From: Methanobacterium bryantii
Lineage (GTDB): Archaea; Methanobacteriota; Methanobacteria; Methanobacteriales; Methanobacteriaceae
Reading direction: 5' to 3'
DNA length: 64,000 nucleotides
Assembly (NCBI RefSeq): GCF_002287175.1
Contig: NZ_LMVM01000001.1
Span: 496,001-560,000, forward strand
Shown piece by piece: positions 15,738 to 25,543 of the stretch. Position 1 is the stretch's first letter; each line of letters begins with the position of its first letter. Below the pieces are notes generated by a model. The model worked only from the letters and a program-made list of their open reading frames with translations, was not told the DNA's origin and ran no database searches. Position numbers and translations under genes: made by a program.

Positions 15738-18260
15738 TTAATTTTCAATAGTTTTTATAAGCCTCGAACACTCATTTGCTATTTTTTGGTTTTTAAACGC
15801 ATTTGCAATTCTTCTTATGGCTTCCAGCGTTCTTATCACTGAATCAAGCCATGAAAATATATCCCCTGCGTATGAATGTATTTGATATTTCTTTAAGAGC
15901 TTTTTACTGATATCAACAGGGTCTTTATGGAGCATTCTCTGTTTTAAAATTCGCCTGGAAAGTTCTTCCTGGAAACAGTTGCAGAACGGCCTGTCCTGAC
16001 ATTTGCAGGACATGAATTCAATTTGCATATTTATCAGAGCGTCTTGAAGGCTGGGTTCAAGCTTTGATAATGTTTCTCCCGAAGACAGTATGTCCAGCGT
16101 GGAATCAGCGAATAATCTTGCAGATAAGTTGATATTAAGTGCCTTACCTAATCTTCTATTTAACCTGTTTGACATGTAGGCATTTTCAAAAGGATCAAGC
16201 TTTACTGCGATTTCCAAGGGATCTACACGTCTTTTATTCTTTTTAGAATAGTTTTTGGGATTTATACTTTTTCTTATGTATTCTGCAGCTTTTAAATCCA
16301 TGAAAGATACAGAAACTGCTTTTCCATAACTTGTTGAAGATAATTCACTGTTTTTCTCTTTTACCAGGCCGGCATCATGTATAACATCATATGCTTCTTC
16401 TATACCTAATGGAAGATCAAAATTTTTGTAGGCATTTTGAAGTTCCTTAAAGGTATGTACTCTTCCAGAGCATATATCTGCTAAGCATTGTTCTAATACA
16501 TCGTCTTCATCGTACTGCACATATATGGGATCGACATCACTTTCAAGCAAGCTTACGGCCTGCATATCTTCTGTTTCTTCCCCATATTTCCTCCCTACTT
16601 CTGGTATTAGGTATACTTTTCCAATATCGTGATAAGTTGGCCTTCCTGCCCTTCCAAGCATCTGTGAAAACTCATTATTGGACAGCCATTTATTTCCCAT
16701 TAGTAGTGCCTCAAATATAACCTGTGAAGCTGGAAAATCCACACCTGCAGCAAGTGCAGCGGTTGTTACAACGGTTGAAATCTTTTGATTTGCAAAATCT
16801 TTTTCTATCTTGCTCTTTTTTGAATATGAAAGCCCTGCATGATATGCGGCTGCTTTAATATTTCTTTTTGTCAGATAATCTGCAATGGAATGTGTTTTTC
16901 TCCTTGAATTTGTAAATATGATGGTTTGCCCATGGAATCCTTTTTTAGAGACATTTTTATATTCGGCTCTTGCAAGTTTGGTCATTATATCTGTTTTTTC
17001 ATATTCTGACTTTGCAAATATCAAGTGTCTTTCTAAAGGAACGGGGCGCCTGTCGTATTCAACAAGCTTCATCAAGAATTCCTTTGCAATCTCTTGAGGA
17101 TTTTGAACTGTTGCAGAAAGCCCAATAATCTGTATATCTTTAAATAGGGACTTTAATCTTTTTATAAGTCCATTTAGCCGAGGGCCACGCTCTTTATCAT
17201 CAAGCATGTGTATTTCGTCAATTACAACGGTACCAAGCTCTCCAAAATCTCCTGATTTTCCAGAACGCAGCAGAAAATCAAGCCCTTCGTAGGTACCGAC
17301 AATAATATCTGCATTTTTTACATCATCATCTGGAAGTTTGAGCTCTTCTTTTGCTTTTATTCTGCTCATACCTACTTTTATGGCGACTTTTAGCCCTAAT
17401 TTCCCGTATTTTTTCTTGAAATCTCTGTATTTTTGGTTTGCAAGTGCTACGAGCGGTGTTAAAAAAATGAATTTTTTACCTTTCATTGCGTTTGGTACGC
17501 CTGCAATTTCACCAATTAAAGTCTTTCCACTTGCAGTCGCTGATACAACAAGCAGATTTTCCCCTTTAAGAAGTCCATTTTGTAAAGCCAGAGATTGTAC
17601 AGGCAGTAAGTATTTGCCATGGAGTTTTAATATCTTTTTAAATTCATCGGGTATTTTTATCTTATCTATTTCCATTTTGGGGGTGTTATCCTTACCAACT
17701 ACAATTTTATCAAATAAAGTTAGGTTTGGATTCTTCACGGGGTTGAATTTAGGATCAAAAATGCTTAAAACTTTATCAAGATCACCAGTTTCATCTAGCA
17801 TTCTCTTAAAATTATTAAATGTGCTTAAACTAAGGCCTTTGTACTTTATTTCACGTTTAATCTCTTCTTCAGCACATAATTTACATATGTACTCTTTATT
17901 AGATAAATAAGCAGAATTTCTATTTATGACAGTTATGTATCCCTCCAGAGTACAGTGCCTGCAGATAAGTGTTTTTTTAAAGTCAATGTTAAGAGAATCT
18001 AACATTTCTTCTATTTCTTCGTCTCCATCGATTAAATAAACGTTCTGCTTTTTTAAAATTTTCATAGCTTCACTTGGAGGAAAAAGGGACTCTTTATCCC
18101 CTTTTTTCACTATAAATTTGTAAGGCCGTATCTGGTTATTGGTTCGTTTAAGCCTTAAATATCCATAAAAAAGAGGTTTTCTCCTTGAATTTAATGCTCC
18201 TTTTGAGCTTCCAATGGGAAATAACTCCACAATTTTCTTATTACGCCTTAAAATTATCAT
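15738..18260 (-). CDS. Ski2-like DEAD/DEAH-box helicase (DUF5814 type)
   Basis: An 840-residue ATP-dependent helicase. A zinc finger lies at the N-terminus (Cys100, Cys103, Cys126, Cys129). Motif I is VSATASGKT (240-247), motif II is DEIH (348-351), motif III is SAT (382-384), and motif VI is QMLGRAGRPTY in the second RecA domain (about 575). A C-terminal extension (about 620-840) holds a second Cys cluster (CKCQDRPFCNCF) and matches the archaeal DUF5814 group. Relatives of the Hel308/Ski2 class act on DNA forks or RNA; the substrate here is unknown. The two zinc-binding segments distinguish it from Hel308 itself. A hairpin array lies about 100 bases upstream of the start. Confidence 0.85.
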   Translation of the reverse strand: MIILRRNKKIVELFPIGSSKGALNSRRKPLFYGYLRLKRTNNQIRPYKFIVKKGDKESLFPPSEAMKILKKQNVYLIDGDEEIEEMLDSLNIDFKKTLICRHCTLEGYITVINRNSAYLSNKEYICKLCAEEEIKREIKYKGLSLSTFNNFKRMLDETGDLDKVLSIFDPKFNPVKNPNLTLFDKIVVGKDNTPKMEIDKIKIPDEFKKILKLHGKYLLPVQSLALQNGLLKGENLLVVSATASGKTLIGEIAGVPNAMKGKKFIFLTPLVALANQKYRDFKKKYGKLGLKVAIKVGMSRIKAKEELKLPDDDVKNADIIVGTYEGLDFLLRSGKSGDFGELGTVVIDEIHMLDDKERGPRLNGLIKRLKSLFKDIQIIGLSATVQNPQEIAKEFLMKLVEYDRRPVPLERHLIFAKSEYEKTDIMTKLARAEYKNVSKKGFHGQTIIFTNSRRKTHSIADYLTKRNIKAAAYHAGLSYSKKSKIEKDFANQKISTVVTTAALAAGVDFPASQVIFEALLMGNKWLSNNEFSQMLGRAGRPTYHDIGKVYLIPEVGRKYGEETEDMQAVSLLESDVDPIYVQYDEDDVLEQCLADICSGRVHTFKELQNAYKNFDLPLGIEEAYDVIHDAGLVKEKNSELSSTSYGKAVSVSFMDLKAAEYIRKSINPKNYSKKNKRRVDPLEIAVKLDPFENAYMSNRLNRRLGKALNINLSARLFADSTLDILSSGETLSKLEPSLQDALINMQIEFMSCKCQDRPFCNCFQEELSRRILKQRMLHKDPVDISKKLLKKYQIHSYAGDIFSWLDSVIRTLEAIRRIANAFKNQKIANECSRLIKTIEN

Positions 18261-18369
18261 GATTATCTACCAATTTAAGAAATACTCATGTCTATGACAT
18301 GCGCATTAAATATACTTCATGTTAAATTGTATTTTGGATATAAATATAGTTTAATTCATATATGAAACT

Positions 18370-18560
18370 AGCAAAAATTATATTTTTGCTTGCCCGAAAA
18401 ATCGTAGATTTTTCGTCGGCTTACAAAAATCTGTCAAAAATCACAGATTTTTGAGAGCTCCAAACTTGAAGGGTTTGAGAGATTTTGCTAACATTTTTCT
18501 CTGGTTTTCAGATTTGCGGTTCGGAAATTTGCGTTACCTCCATACAAAATCTCTGATTTT
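18370..18560. repeat. Hairpin array upstream of the helicase gene
   Basis: A set of perfect inverted repeats: 18370-18390 (9-bp stem, loop TAT), 18395-18415 (9-bp stem, loop GTA), 18424-18453 (11-bp stem that can refold into a smaller hairpin), and 18546-18560 (6-bp stem, loop TCT). Stems share the word AAAAATC/GATTTTT. The rest of the 18261-18760 gap holds no gene that I can see. Confidence 0.65.
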
Positions 18561-18760
18561 ACAATCTCCTGGACATGAGCATTAAAAATAGAATTCTTAT
18601 AATAATGGGATCATAAAAAGATAGGTCTTTATTATTTATAAATTCTGTGAATTCTAAAAATGTATATTTAGCATCAAAATATTTAAATAATGTCTGTAAC
18701 TCATTGGATGAGGTTAACAGATTATAACTGCATTTAAAACAAATTCTATCTAAAGCTTAA

Positions 18761-19072
18761 TTAATTCCACCATGTGTTATTTTTAGTTGAATTTTTAGTT
18801 GAATTTTTAGTTGAATTACTGGTATTATTTACTGGAGTTGAATTGGTGGAATTAGTGATATTGTAATATTGTTTCATGAGATGAACTGGTTCAAAGGAAG
18901 GATCACCTATAGTTGAGATTTGTTCATTATTATTTGAAGCAATCATAGAAGGTAATATGCCTGATGTGATGTCATTACCTGAATTTAATGCGTTTGCACA
19001 TGATCCAAACCCGAATGCGATTAAAGATATCATTAAAACTATAAAAAGCTTCCCTGCTTTTCTTGGATTCAT
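18761..19072 (-). CDS. Small secreted protein with NST-rich tail
   Basis: 103 residues. A signal peptide is clear: basic start MNPRKAGK, hydrophobic LFIVLMISLIAFGFG, and a possible cleavage or lipid site at about 25 (GSCANA). The middle (about 30-75) is polar and the tail consists of short N/S/T-K-rich repeats (NSTKNST three times), encoded by a 15-base tandem repeat near 18783-18815. Such tails suit N-glycosylation sites or a surface stalk. GAGGAGTTTCT precedes the ATG. It is not recognised as a known family. It has its own 300-base upstream gap. Confidence 0.6.
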   Translation of the reverse strand: MNPRKAGKLFIVLMISLIAFGFGSCANALNSGNDITSGILPSMIASNNNEQISTIGDPSFEPVHLMKQYYNITNSTNSTPVNNTSNSTKNSTKNSTKNNTWWN

Positions 19073-19347
19073 AGAAACTCCTCATTGGAATATTTTTACA
19101 CTGTTAATATTAAATTTATTTTGAGATTTATAAAACTATCTAATTAATCTAAACGTGGCGAATTAAATTAAAATTTGTATCAAAAAGTTGGATTTAATAA
19201 ATTCGATTTACAGGAGAGTAATAGTCTAATTTACATTCATATCTATGATCATGTGTACGAATTATACTTTTGTGTTAAAGGATAGTGTTGGACTTGCTAA
19301 TATAAAGTATTTAAGAGTTAATATGCTATTTACACGGCCTTCGGGGC

Positions 19348-19588
19348 ATGAGAGTTAAAATCAAATGGTTAAAATTAGAATAGTTAACTAAAATCATTTG
19401 CGCAGATTGTAGTAAACCCTGTAACTAAAAAGGGCATCAGGATTAACAGTACCGTAGATGCGATAGTTGAACTGGAAGAAAAATATGTAACTGCAACACT
19501 TAATGGGATGATTCCATCTCTCATACTGCTTGAGTATAAAAATGGGATGCTGTCTTTAGATGTCTTAAACAGCTTACCTAAAAGGTAG
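19348..19588 (+). pseudogene. Decayed gene fragment of unknown family
   Basis: From 19388 the frame reads protein-like for 66 codons: KSFAQIVVNPVTKKGIRINS, then VDAIVELEEKY and TLNGMIPSLILLEYKNGML, ending at a TAG at 19586-19588. There is no start codon after the in-frame stop at 19385-19387. A possible start (ATG 19348, MRVKIKWLKLE) is in another frame. This looks like a gene broken by a frameshift. The family is not recognised. The rest of 19073-19347 shows nothing firm. Confidence 0.35.
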
Positions 19589-19769
19589 CCAGATCTGACA
19601 TAATATTTTGTTTCTTTTGGGATTTTAAATGTATTGTATTCATATTAGTAAATTTAGTAAATTTGAATAATATGAAAATACAAAATAGTACTAGAATAAA
19701 AATTGTAAAATTTTTAAATGCTCCTATAAATGATGATTTAATTTATGAGGAAATGAAAAGGTGAAAACA

Positions 19770-20579
19770 TTGGCAGATAGACTCGTTAAAGTGTTGTTAA
19801 TAGAAGATAACGACGCAGATGCAAGATTTATAAGCGAGATGTTTAAGGATATAAAAACAAAAAAATATGAATTATCATGGGCTAAAAGGCTTGATGAAGG
19901 GTTTAAATTTTTAGCTGGTGATTCATTTGATGTTCTACTTTTAGATCTTAGTTTACCAGATAGTATGGGCCTTGAAACTTTTGAGAGAGCGCATGAATAT
20001 GAACCTGAACTACCAATTGTTATTTTAAGTGGTTTAGATGATGAAGAGGTTGCAGTTAGGGCTGTAAGGGAAGGTGCACAGGATTACCTGATGAAAGGAG
20101 AAGTCAGTGCTAGATTACTTTCGAGAGCTATTAGCTATGCAATTGAACGCCATAATGCTGAAAAAGAACTGGTAGAAAGCCGAAATGACCTTATAAGTTT
20201 AATTAATAATTACACAACAGAATTAAAGGAAAGGGGCGTTAAAGAAGCAGAAGATATGCATAAAAGCTTAGAAACAAAAATTGCAAATTTTGAAGAGTTA
20301 AAAAAATCTAATATTGATGTAAAAGCAGCTAAAGATGGAGCTGGCAACATACAACTTCTCAATGAAAGGGTTCCAAAAAGTTTGTGGTTACAGGTTGCTG
20401 GAGACTTTAAAACCCCTGAAAAAAAGTTATCTGTGGATGAAAAGAATATTAAACTTGAATCAGCTGAGGCAAATGACCTTGAAAATCTGGTGGAATTTAT
20501 TAAGGAATTAGGAGAAAGGGGATATTTTGCAGAAGAACACTACGTCGTGGATCTTGGAATGGGTTCAAGTTTCCAATAG
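19770..20579 (+). CDS. Response regulator with C-terminal coiled coil
   Basis: 269 residues. A receiver domain (about 5-125) has its acidic pair in LLIEDNDADARF, acceptor Asp59 in VLLLDLSLPDSMG, Ser in VILSGLDD, and Lys in YLMKGEVS. The rest is mainly helical, with a coiled coil (about 135-185) and an acidic end, but no recognisable DNA-binding or kinase domain. It may act as an adaptor. The TTG at 19770 has AGGTGA upstream; a GTG at 19761 with GAGG upstream is also possible. It is an orphan; the nearest kinases are 17 kb away. It converges on the FAD reductase gene. Confidence 0.82.
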   Translation: MADRLVKVLLIEDNDADARFISEMFKDIKTKKYELSWAKRLDEGFKFLAGDSFDVLLLDLSLPDSMGLETFERAHEYEPELPIVILSGLDDEEVAVRAVREGAQDYLMKGEVSARLLSRAISYAIERHNAEKELVESRNDLISLINNYTTELKERGVKEAEDMHKSLETKIANFEELKKSNIDVKAAKDGAGNIQLLNERVPKSLWLQVAGDFKTPEKKLSVDEKNIKLESAEANDLENLVEFIKELGERGYFAEEHYVVDLGMGSSFQ

Positions 20580-20618
20580 CTAAACTTTTATTAAAATAAA
20601 ATTTGTTTTCATTATCTT

Positions 20619-21653
20619 TTATTTCATATAAGAAAATTTAGATGACATGCCGGCTAGGATAGTCCATTGTCTTGTCATGTACTCTTTTTCAGGTGATATG
20701 TTGTAGTTATACGTATCTATTAAAGATTTAACACTGAAATTATTAGTTTTATATGCCGATTTAACAGCTTCTGCTGCAGCATATCCGCTGGCTAATGCAC
20801 TTGATATTCCTTCTCCAATAGGATTAAGGAAGTTTGCTGCTTCTCCAGCAAATAAAATTCTGCCCGTCCCTAAATTAACTGGACATCCTGACGTAACACC
20901 AGGCATTATTCCAACTTCTTCTTTAACACATGATTCTATTTTGGCATTGAACTGCGAATTAAGAAATGAAAGAAATCTTGAATGGTACATTTTCATTAAT
21001 GCTGGTTCTTTGACACCTACCCCTAAAATTAAAAGATCATCTTTAACATTGAACCACGCATCATACTGGGAAAGTTGAGGATCCAAAAACGCATGAAAGA
21101 AGTCATGGTCTAAATCAATAGTACCTCTACAAAAGGTTTGATAGGTGAAAACATAGTTTTTTGGCTTTTTAAATAAATCCCTTTTAATATTACTGTCTGC
21201 CCCATCGCATGCCACAACAATTCTGGCTTTTTCTTCATATATTTCACTATCATGAAGCTTTACTGATACATAATCATGTTTTTCTGCACAAGCAATAGCT
21301 GAAGTTGATTGTCTAAGTTCAGCACCTGCATTTTGAGCTTTTAAAGCAAGCCATTCGTCAAATAGGCTCCTCCATACATTCAAACCATCGCTTTCAAACT
21401 TGAATGTTTGGCCCTTTTCGTTGGTAATGACAATGCCTTTACTTATATTGGGTTTACATAAAACTGAATCTGGTATTTTTCCGAATTCGTTTTTTATCAC
21501 CTTAATAGATTTTTTAATCAGGATACCCGAACATGATTTTTCTCGGGGGATACTCATTCTTTCAACCAGCAGAACACCATAACCTGCATCAGCCAACCTT
21601 TTCGCCGCCATACAACCAGCAGGGCCTGCACCTATTACCATTACGTCGTACAT
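20619..21653 (-). CDS. FAD-dependent geranylgeranyl reductase-family oxidoreductase
   Basis: 344 residues. The N-terminal Rossmann motif VIGAGPAGCMAAKRLADAG (about 6-24) and the second FAD motif near the C-terminus (GRILFAGEAANFLNPIGEGIS, about 265-284, in two parts) are clear. The fold matches digeranylgeranylglycerophospholipid reductases and other p-hydroxybenzoate hydroxylase-type flavoproteins. In archaea such enzymes saturate isoprenoid lipid chains. The C-terminus is shorter than the usual 390-400 residues of the lipid reductase, so a different substrate is possible. The ribosome binding site is AGGAGG. It is 61 bases downstream of an Fe-S protein gene and probably shares its transcript, which may supply electrons. 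Confidence 0.75.
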   Translation of the reverse strand: MYDVMVIGAGPAGCMAAKRLADAGYGVLLVERMSIPREKSCSGILIKKSIKVIKNEFGKIPDSVLCKPNISKGIVITNEKGQTFKFESDGLNVWRSLFDEWLALKAQNAGAELRQSTSAIACAEKHDYVSVKLHDSEIYEEKARIVVACDGADSNIKRDLFKKPKNYVFTYQTFCRGTIDLDHDFFHAFLDPQLSQYDAWFNVKDDLLILGVGVKEPALMKMYHSRFLSFLNSQFNAKIESCVKEEVGIMPGVTSGCPVNLGTGRILFAGEAANFLNPIGEGISSALASGYAAAEAVKSAYKTNNFSVKSLIDTYNYNISPEKEYMTRQWTILAGMSSKFSYMK

Positions 21654-21714
21654 TTAAATTTTTTCCTCCTAAAAGTAAAAATAGGGGTTATATCTTTTAG
21701 AAATTATGTCCTCA

Positions 21715-22485
21715 TTAAATAAGCGTTGGATTCTGGTATTCACAGGGAACTGCTGTCTGACATTTACCACAGCCATATCTTGGTTTATTTAACTTAAGCA
21801 TCTTATCAAGGAATTTAGAACAAGATTCAGCATTTTTACCCTTTTTAGTGATAGCTAAGGGAGGGCAACGGTCAATACATTCCCCACACTTAGTACAGTA
21901 CTCATCTATTTCTTGATATGGCCTGGAATTGGGTTCAAATTCAAGGTCTGTGATGACGCTGCCAAAACGACCTGCCGACCCTAAATTGGTAATTAGAGAA
22001 TAATTCAAGCTAAATGTTCCAAGGCCCGCAATAAAAGCAGCATGACGTTCTGACCAGTTACTTACATGATTAGCAACTGTAAGACGTTCGTCTAAAGCTG
22101 GAGCAACTGCTTTTCCTCCAGCAGTTTCAATTAGTCTAACAATTAGTTTCCGTAATGTATTGTTAAATATTTCGCCTTCACAACGCCCATAAAGCCATTC
22201 TTTAGATGGCAGACCTTTTGATCTGTTAGAACTGCGTACATGTTCTGTAAATGGCAAAAAATATGAAATTATAGATTTTGCTCCAGATAACCATTCATCA
22301 GGTGTTAAATGATCTGGTCCAATTACATTAGGTTCTTTTAATTTTTCCCAAAGTGGATCAGACGCGCTTGCAACGCCCATCAGCGGTTGATCCCATATCT
22401 GCATCATATCAAGTTCTTCAACAAAATTCTGAGGGTTATTTTGAATAAATTTTGCCATATTTTCTTTAATAGTATTTAATAACAT
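21715..22485 (-). CDS. 4Fe-4S protein related to epoxyqueuosine reductase
   Basis: 256 residues. The central part resembles the QueG-like corrinoid/Fe-S family (AKSIISYFLPFTEHVR, and AAFIAGLGTFSLNYSLITN). The C-terminal ferredoxin domain has EYCTKCGECIDRCPPLAI (about 205-222) and a further Cys set in RYGCGKCQTAVPC. Many archaeal relatives are of unknown function; a reductase role is inferred. The ATG at 22485 has a GGTCGAT site; a TTG at 22515 is in frame upstream. It precedes the FAD oxidoreductase gene by 61 bases, so the pair could form an electron-transfer unit. Confidence 0.75.
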   Translation of the reverse strand: MLLNTIKENMAKFIQNNPQNFVEELDMMQIWDQPLMGVASASDPLWEKLKEPNVIGPDHLTPDEWLSGAKSIISYFLPFTEHVRSSNRSKGLPSKEWLYGRCEGEIFNNTLRKLIVRLIETAGGKAVAPALDERLTVANHVSNWSERHAAFIAGLGTFSLNYSLITNLGSAGRFGSVITDLEFEPNSRPYQEIDEYCTKCGECIDRCPPLAITKKGKNAESCSKFLDKMLKLNKPRYGCGKCQTAVPCEYQNPTLI

Positions 22486-22644
22486 TTGATCGACCTGATA
22501 AAGAGTTAATATCAATATTTATTTTTATTGTTTTCTATAAAGTTTGAATTAGGCATTTTAAACATGTGAAAATAAGGTTTAAAATGCAGTTTAAAAAATT
22601 AAAAGGAGATTAGTTTTTAATTAAAAAGATATTTTAAGTAGAGT

Positions 22645-24423
22645 TTATTCTACTGTTACACATTTGGCCAGATTTTTAGGCTTATCTGGGTCTATACCCT
22701 TCATAACACTGATGTAATATGATAAAAGTTGTAGAGGAATGACATATGGTATAGCTGAAAATATTTCATTAATCTCATCGTCAAATTCAATCATATCCAT
22801 GGTCTCTGATCTTAAATCTTCATCTTTTGATGATCCAAGACCAATAACACGAGCACCTCTTGCATTTACTTCTTCAACATTACTTAATGTTTTATCATGG
22901 CTTTTACCTGGAGGTACTATTGCAACAACAGGAATGCCATCATCAATAAGTGCGAGTGGGCCATGTTTTAATTCACCTGACGCGTAACCCTCTGCGTGAA
23001 TATAAGTTATTTCTTTAAGTTTTAAAGCACCTTCTAAAGCTGTTGGATATGAAAATCCTCGTCCAATAAAGAAGAAATCTCTAGCATCTTTATATTTGCA
23101 TGCTATTTTCTTAATGAAGTCTTCATTCTCAAGTATTGATTCCATATAATCTGGAATACTTTCTAACTTTTCTAAAAGTTCCATCCTCCCGCTCATGCAG
23201 ATTGCAAGAAGATAGATGGATGTGAGCTGACTTATATATGTTTTAGTTGCTGCTACACCTATTTCAGGCCCCGCCCTTGTGTATACAACATATTCTGCTT
23301 CTCTGGTTACTGTACTTCCGACCACATTTACAATGGCAAGTGTTTTGGCTTTGTGATTAACAAGTCTTAAAGCTTTAAGAGTATCTGCAGTTTCTCCAGA
23401 TTGTGTTATAACAATTACAAGTGTATTTTCATCCAGCGTTTCTGCAGAATATTCGAATTCAGAAGCTAAGGTAACATCTGTTGAAATTCCAACCAGATTT
23501 TCGAATAGATATTTACCAATTAAAGATGCATGGTATGATGTTCCGCAAGCTACGAAACATATTCTATTAAATTTAGGGAAACTCTGGACAATTTTTTTAA
23601 TTTCAGATGCTTCACGAAGGGTATTTTTAACTGCTTTTGGTTGTTCGTGAATTTCTTTTAACATGAAGTGATCGTAACCACCTTTTTCAGCCATATCAGG
23701 GGTCCACTCAATGACGAAAATTTCTTTTTCAATTACTTTGCCTTCAGGATCTTTTATTGTGATCCCATCATCACTTAAAATAACCATTTCGTTATCTTCA
23801 AGATAAATAACTTTATTGGTATGTTTTAATATGGCAGGGACGTCTGATGCTATAAAATATTCACCTGTGCCCTTTCCTACTATAAGCGGACTCTCTTTTC
23901 TTGCACCTACAACTTTATTTGGTTCATCACGGGATATAGCTGCCAGAGCATATGAACCTTTAAGATCTCCAATTGCAAGTCTTGTTGCATCCTCTAAATT
24001 GTTTCCCTGCTCCATATATTTTTCTATAAGGTGAGGTATAACTTCAGTATCGGTTTCGGACTTAAATATATGTCCTTCTTTTTCTAACTGGCTTTTTAAT
24101 TCTTTATAATTTTCAATTATTCCGTTATGGACTACAGCTATCCTGTTTTTACAGTCAGTATGTGGATGGGCATTTTCTTTTGTAGGTAATCCATGGGTGG
24201 CCCACCTGACGTGAGCTATTCCCATTTCTCCAGGAAGGTCGGTTAATTTTAGATTTGCCTGGACATCATCGATTTTTCCCTTGTCTTTTTTAATAGTTAT
24301 ATCGCTTCCAGATGTTGCAATGCCTATAGAATCATAGCCTCTATATTCAAGCCTTTTTACACATTCTAAAAGTACAGGCGCAGCCTTTTCATTGTTTAAT
24401 ATACATCCTATTATCCCGCACAT
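22645..24423 (-). CDS. glmS: Glutamine--fructose-6-phosphate aminotransferase (isomerizing)
   Basis: 592 residues. It makes glucosamine-6-phosphate from fructose-6-phosphate and glutamine, for UDP-GlcNAc and pseudomurein or glycan synthesis. The start is Met then Cys, with CGIIGCI giving the Ntn nucleophile. The glutaminase domain has RLEYRGYDSIGIA and HVRWATHG. Two SIS domains follow (CGTSYHASLIGKYLFE and GRGFSYPTALEGALKLKEI in parts), and the C-terminus is DKPKNLAKCVTVE. The ATG at 24423 has GGTGAAATTT upstream; the in-frame codons before it are excluded because Cys must follow Met. It is divergent from purC. Confidence 0.96.
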   Translation of the reverse strand: MCGIIGCILNNEKAAPVLLECVKRLEYRGYDSIGIATSGSDITIKKDKGKIDDVQANLKLTDLPGEMGIAHVRWATHGLPTKENAHPHTDCKNRIAVVHNGIIENYKELKSQLEKEGHIFKSETDTEVIPHLIEKYMEQGNNLEDATRLAIGDLKGSYALAAISRDEPNKVVGARKESPLIVGKGTGEYFIASDVPAILKHTNKVIYLEDNEMVILSDDGITIKDPEGKVIEKEIFVIEWTPDMAEKGGYDHFMLKEIHEQPKAVKNTLREASEIKKIVQSFPKFNRICFVACGTSYHASLIGKYLFENLVGISTDVTLASEFEYSAETLDENTLVIVITQSGETADTLKALRLVNHKAKTLAIVNVVGSTVTREAEYVVYTRAGPEIGVAATKTYISQLTSIYLLAICMSGRMELLEKLESIPDYMESILENEDFIKKIACKYKDARDFFFIGRGFSYPTALEGALKLKEITYIHAEGYASGELKHGPLALIDDGIPVVAIVPPGKSHDKTLSNVEEVNARGARVIGLGSSKDEDLRSETMDMIEFDDEINEIFSAIPYVIPLQLLSYYISVMKGIDPDKPKNLAKCVTVE

Positions 24424-24681
24424 AAATTTCACCAAAAGGTGTCATATGAGTATTAATTATATTCTATTTTATTATTAATTGTGTTTCATCAATTTTTATA
24501 ATTTTAAAATTATAATAACTTTATTATAATTCCTATCTCATATAAATGAGTAACATTCTTTTATTTTTTTAAGTTTTGCATCAATTTTATAATCTTAAAA
24601 TTACAACATATTACAACATCACTAATTGGAATTTATATCTATATAAATATTTGATACTAAATATAAGAAATGGAGTTTAAC

Positions 24682-25422
24682 ATGACTATCGAAATTGGAA
24701 CCCTAATATATCAAGGTAAAGCCAAAGGCGTATATGAAACTGATGACCCTCAGAAAGTTGTTGTAGAATTTAGAGATGATATAACAGCTGGAAATGGGGC
24801 TAAAAAAGATAATTTAAGCGAAAAAGGATTCTGGAATTCAATAATTTCTGCAAAACTTTTTGAAATACTTGAAGAGGCTAGAATCAGAACCCAGTATGTA
24901 GAACTTATAAAACCAGGACTTATGTTATCAAAAAAACTTGAAATGATCCCTCTGGAAGTGATCACACGAAATATAGCGGCTGGAAGTCTTCTAAAAAGAT
25001 ATCCTTTTGAACCTAAACAGACTTTTGAGCCTCCAATAATACAGATAGACTATAAAAGCGATGAATATGGAGACCCAATGTTAAATGATGACATTGCAAT
25101 TGCACTCGGCCTTATAGATGAATACAGACTTAAAATTATTAAAGAGACCACTTTAAGAATAAATAAAGTGTTAAAAGATTTCTTAGAGTCTAAAGGAATT
25201 TTATTCCCTGATTTTAAAATTGAGTTTGGTTATGATGCAGATGGAAATATAGTTTTAGGAGATGAAATAAGTCCAGACACATGTAGATTCTGGGATATGG
25301 AAACATGTGATACTCTTGATAAAGATTTATTTAGACAGGGTGAGTCTGGTGTTCTTGACGCTTATAAAAAAGTTGCATCCATGATACTTGATGATGAAGA
25401 TAAAGAAAAATGGAATATCTAA
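24682..25422 (+). CDS. purC: Phosphoribosylaminoimidazole-succinocarboxamide synthase
   Basis: SAICAR synthase, 246 residues, joining aspartate to CAIR in purine synthesis. Recognised by QGKAKGVYETDDP at the start, FRDDITAGNG (about 30-39), EVITRNIAAGSL (about 93-104), and DEISPDTCRFWD (about 195-206). The ATG at 24682 follows GGAG by seven bases; the ATG at 24670 is too close to the TATA box. The TATA-like ATATAAATAT (24641-24650) suggests a start site near 24675 and a very short leader. It heads purC-purS-purQ; a gap of about 120 bases precedes purS. Confidence 0.96.
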   Translation: MTIEIGTLIYQGKAKGVYETDDPQKVVVEFRDDITAGNGAKKDNLSEKGFWNSIISAKLFEILEEARIRTQYVELIKPGLMLSKKLEMIPLEVITRNIAAGSLLKRYPFEPKQTFEPPIIQIDYKSDEYGDPMLNDDIAIALGLIDEYRLKIIKETTLRINKVLKDFLESKGILFPDFKIEFGYDADGNIVLGDEISPDTCRFWDMETCDTLDKDLFRQGESGVLDAYKKVASMILDDEDKEKWNI

Positions 25423-25543
25423 TTATAGAATTAAGCTGAATATGGACTTTAAGTAAAATTTTCATAATAAAGTTAATAAGGATAAAATGTAATCTATGAA
25501 TGAACAAACTTATTACTTTTAATTTTATTTTATTGGTGATGAT

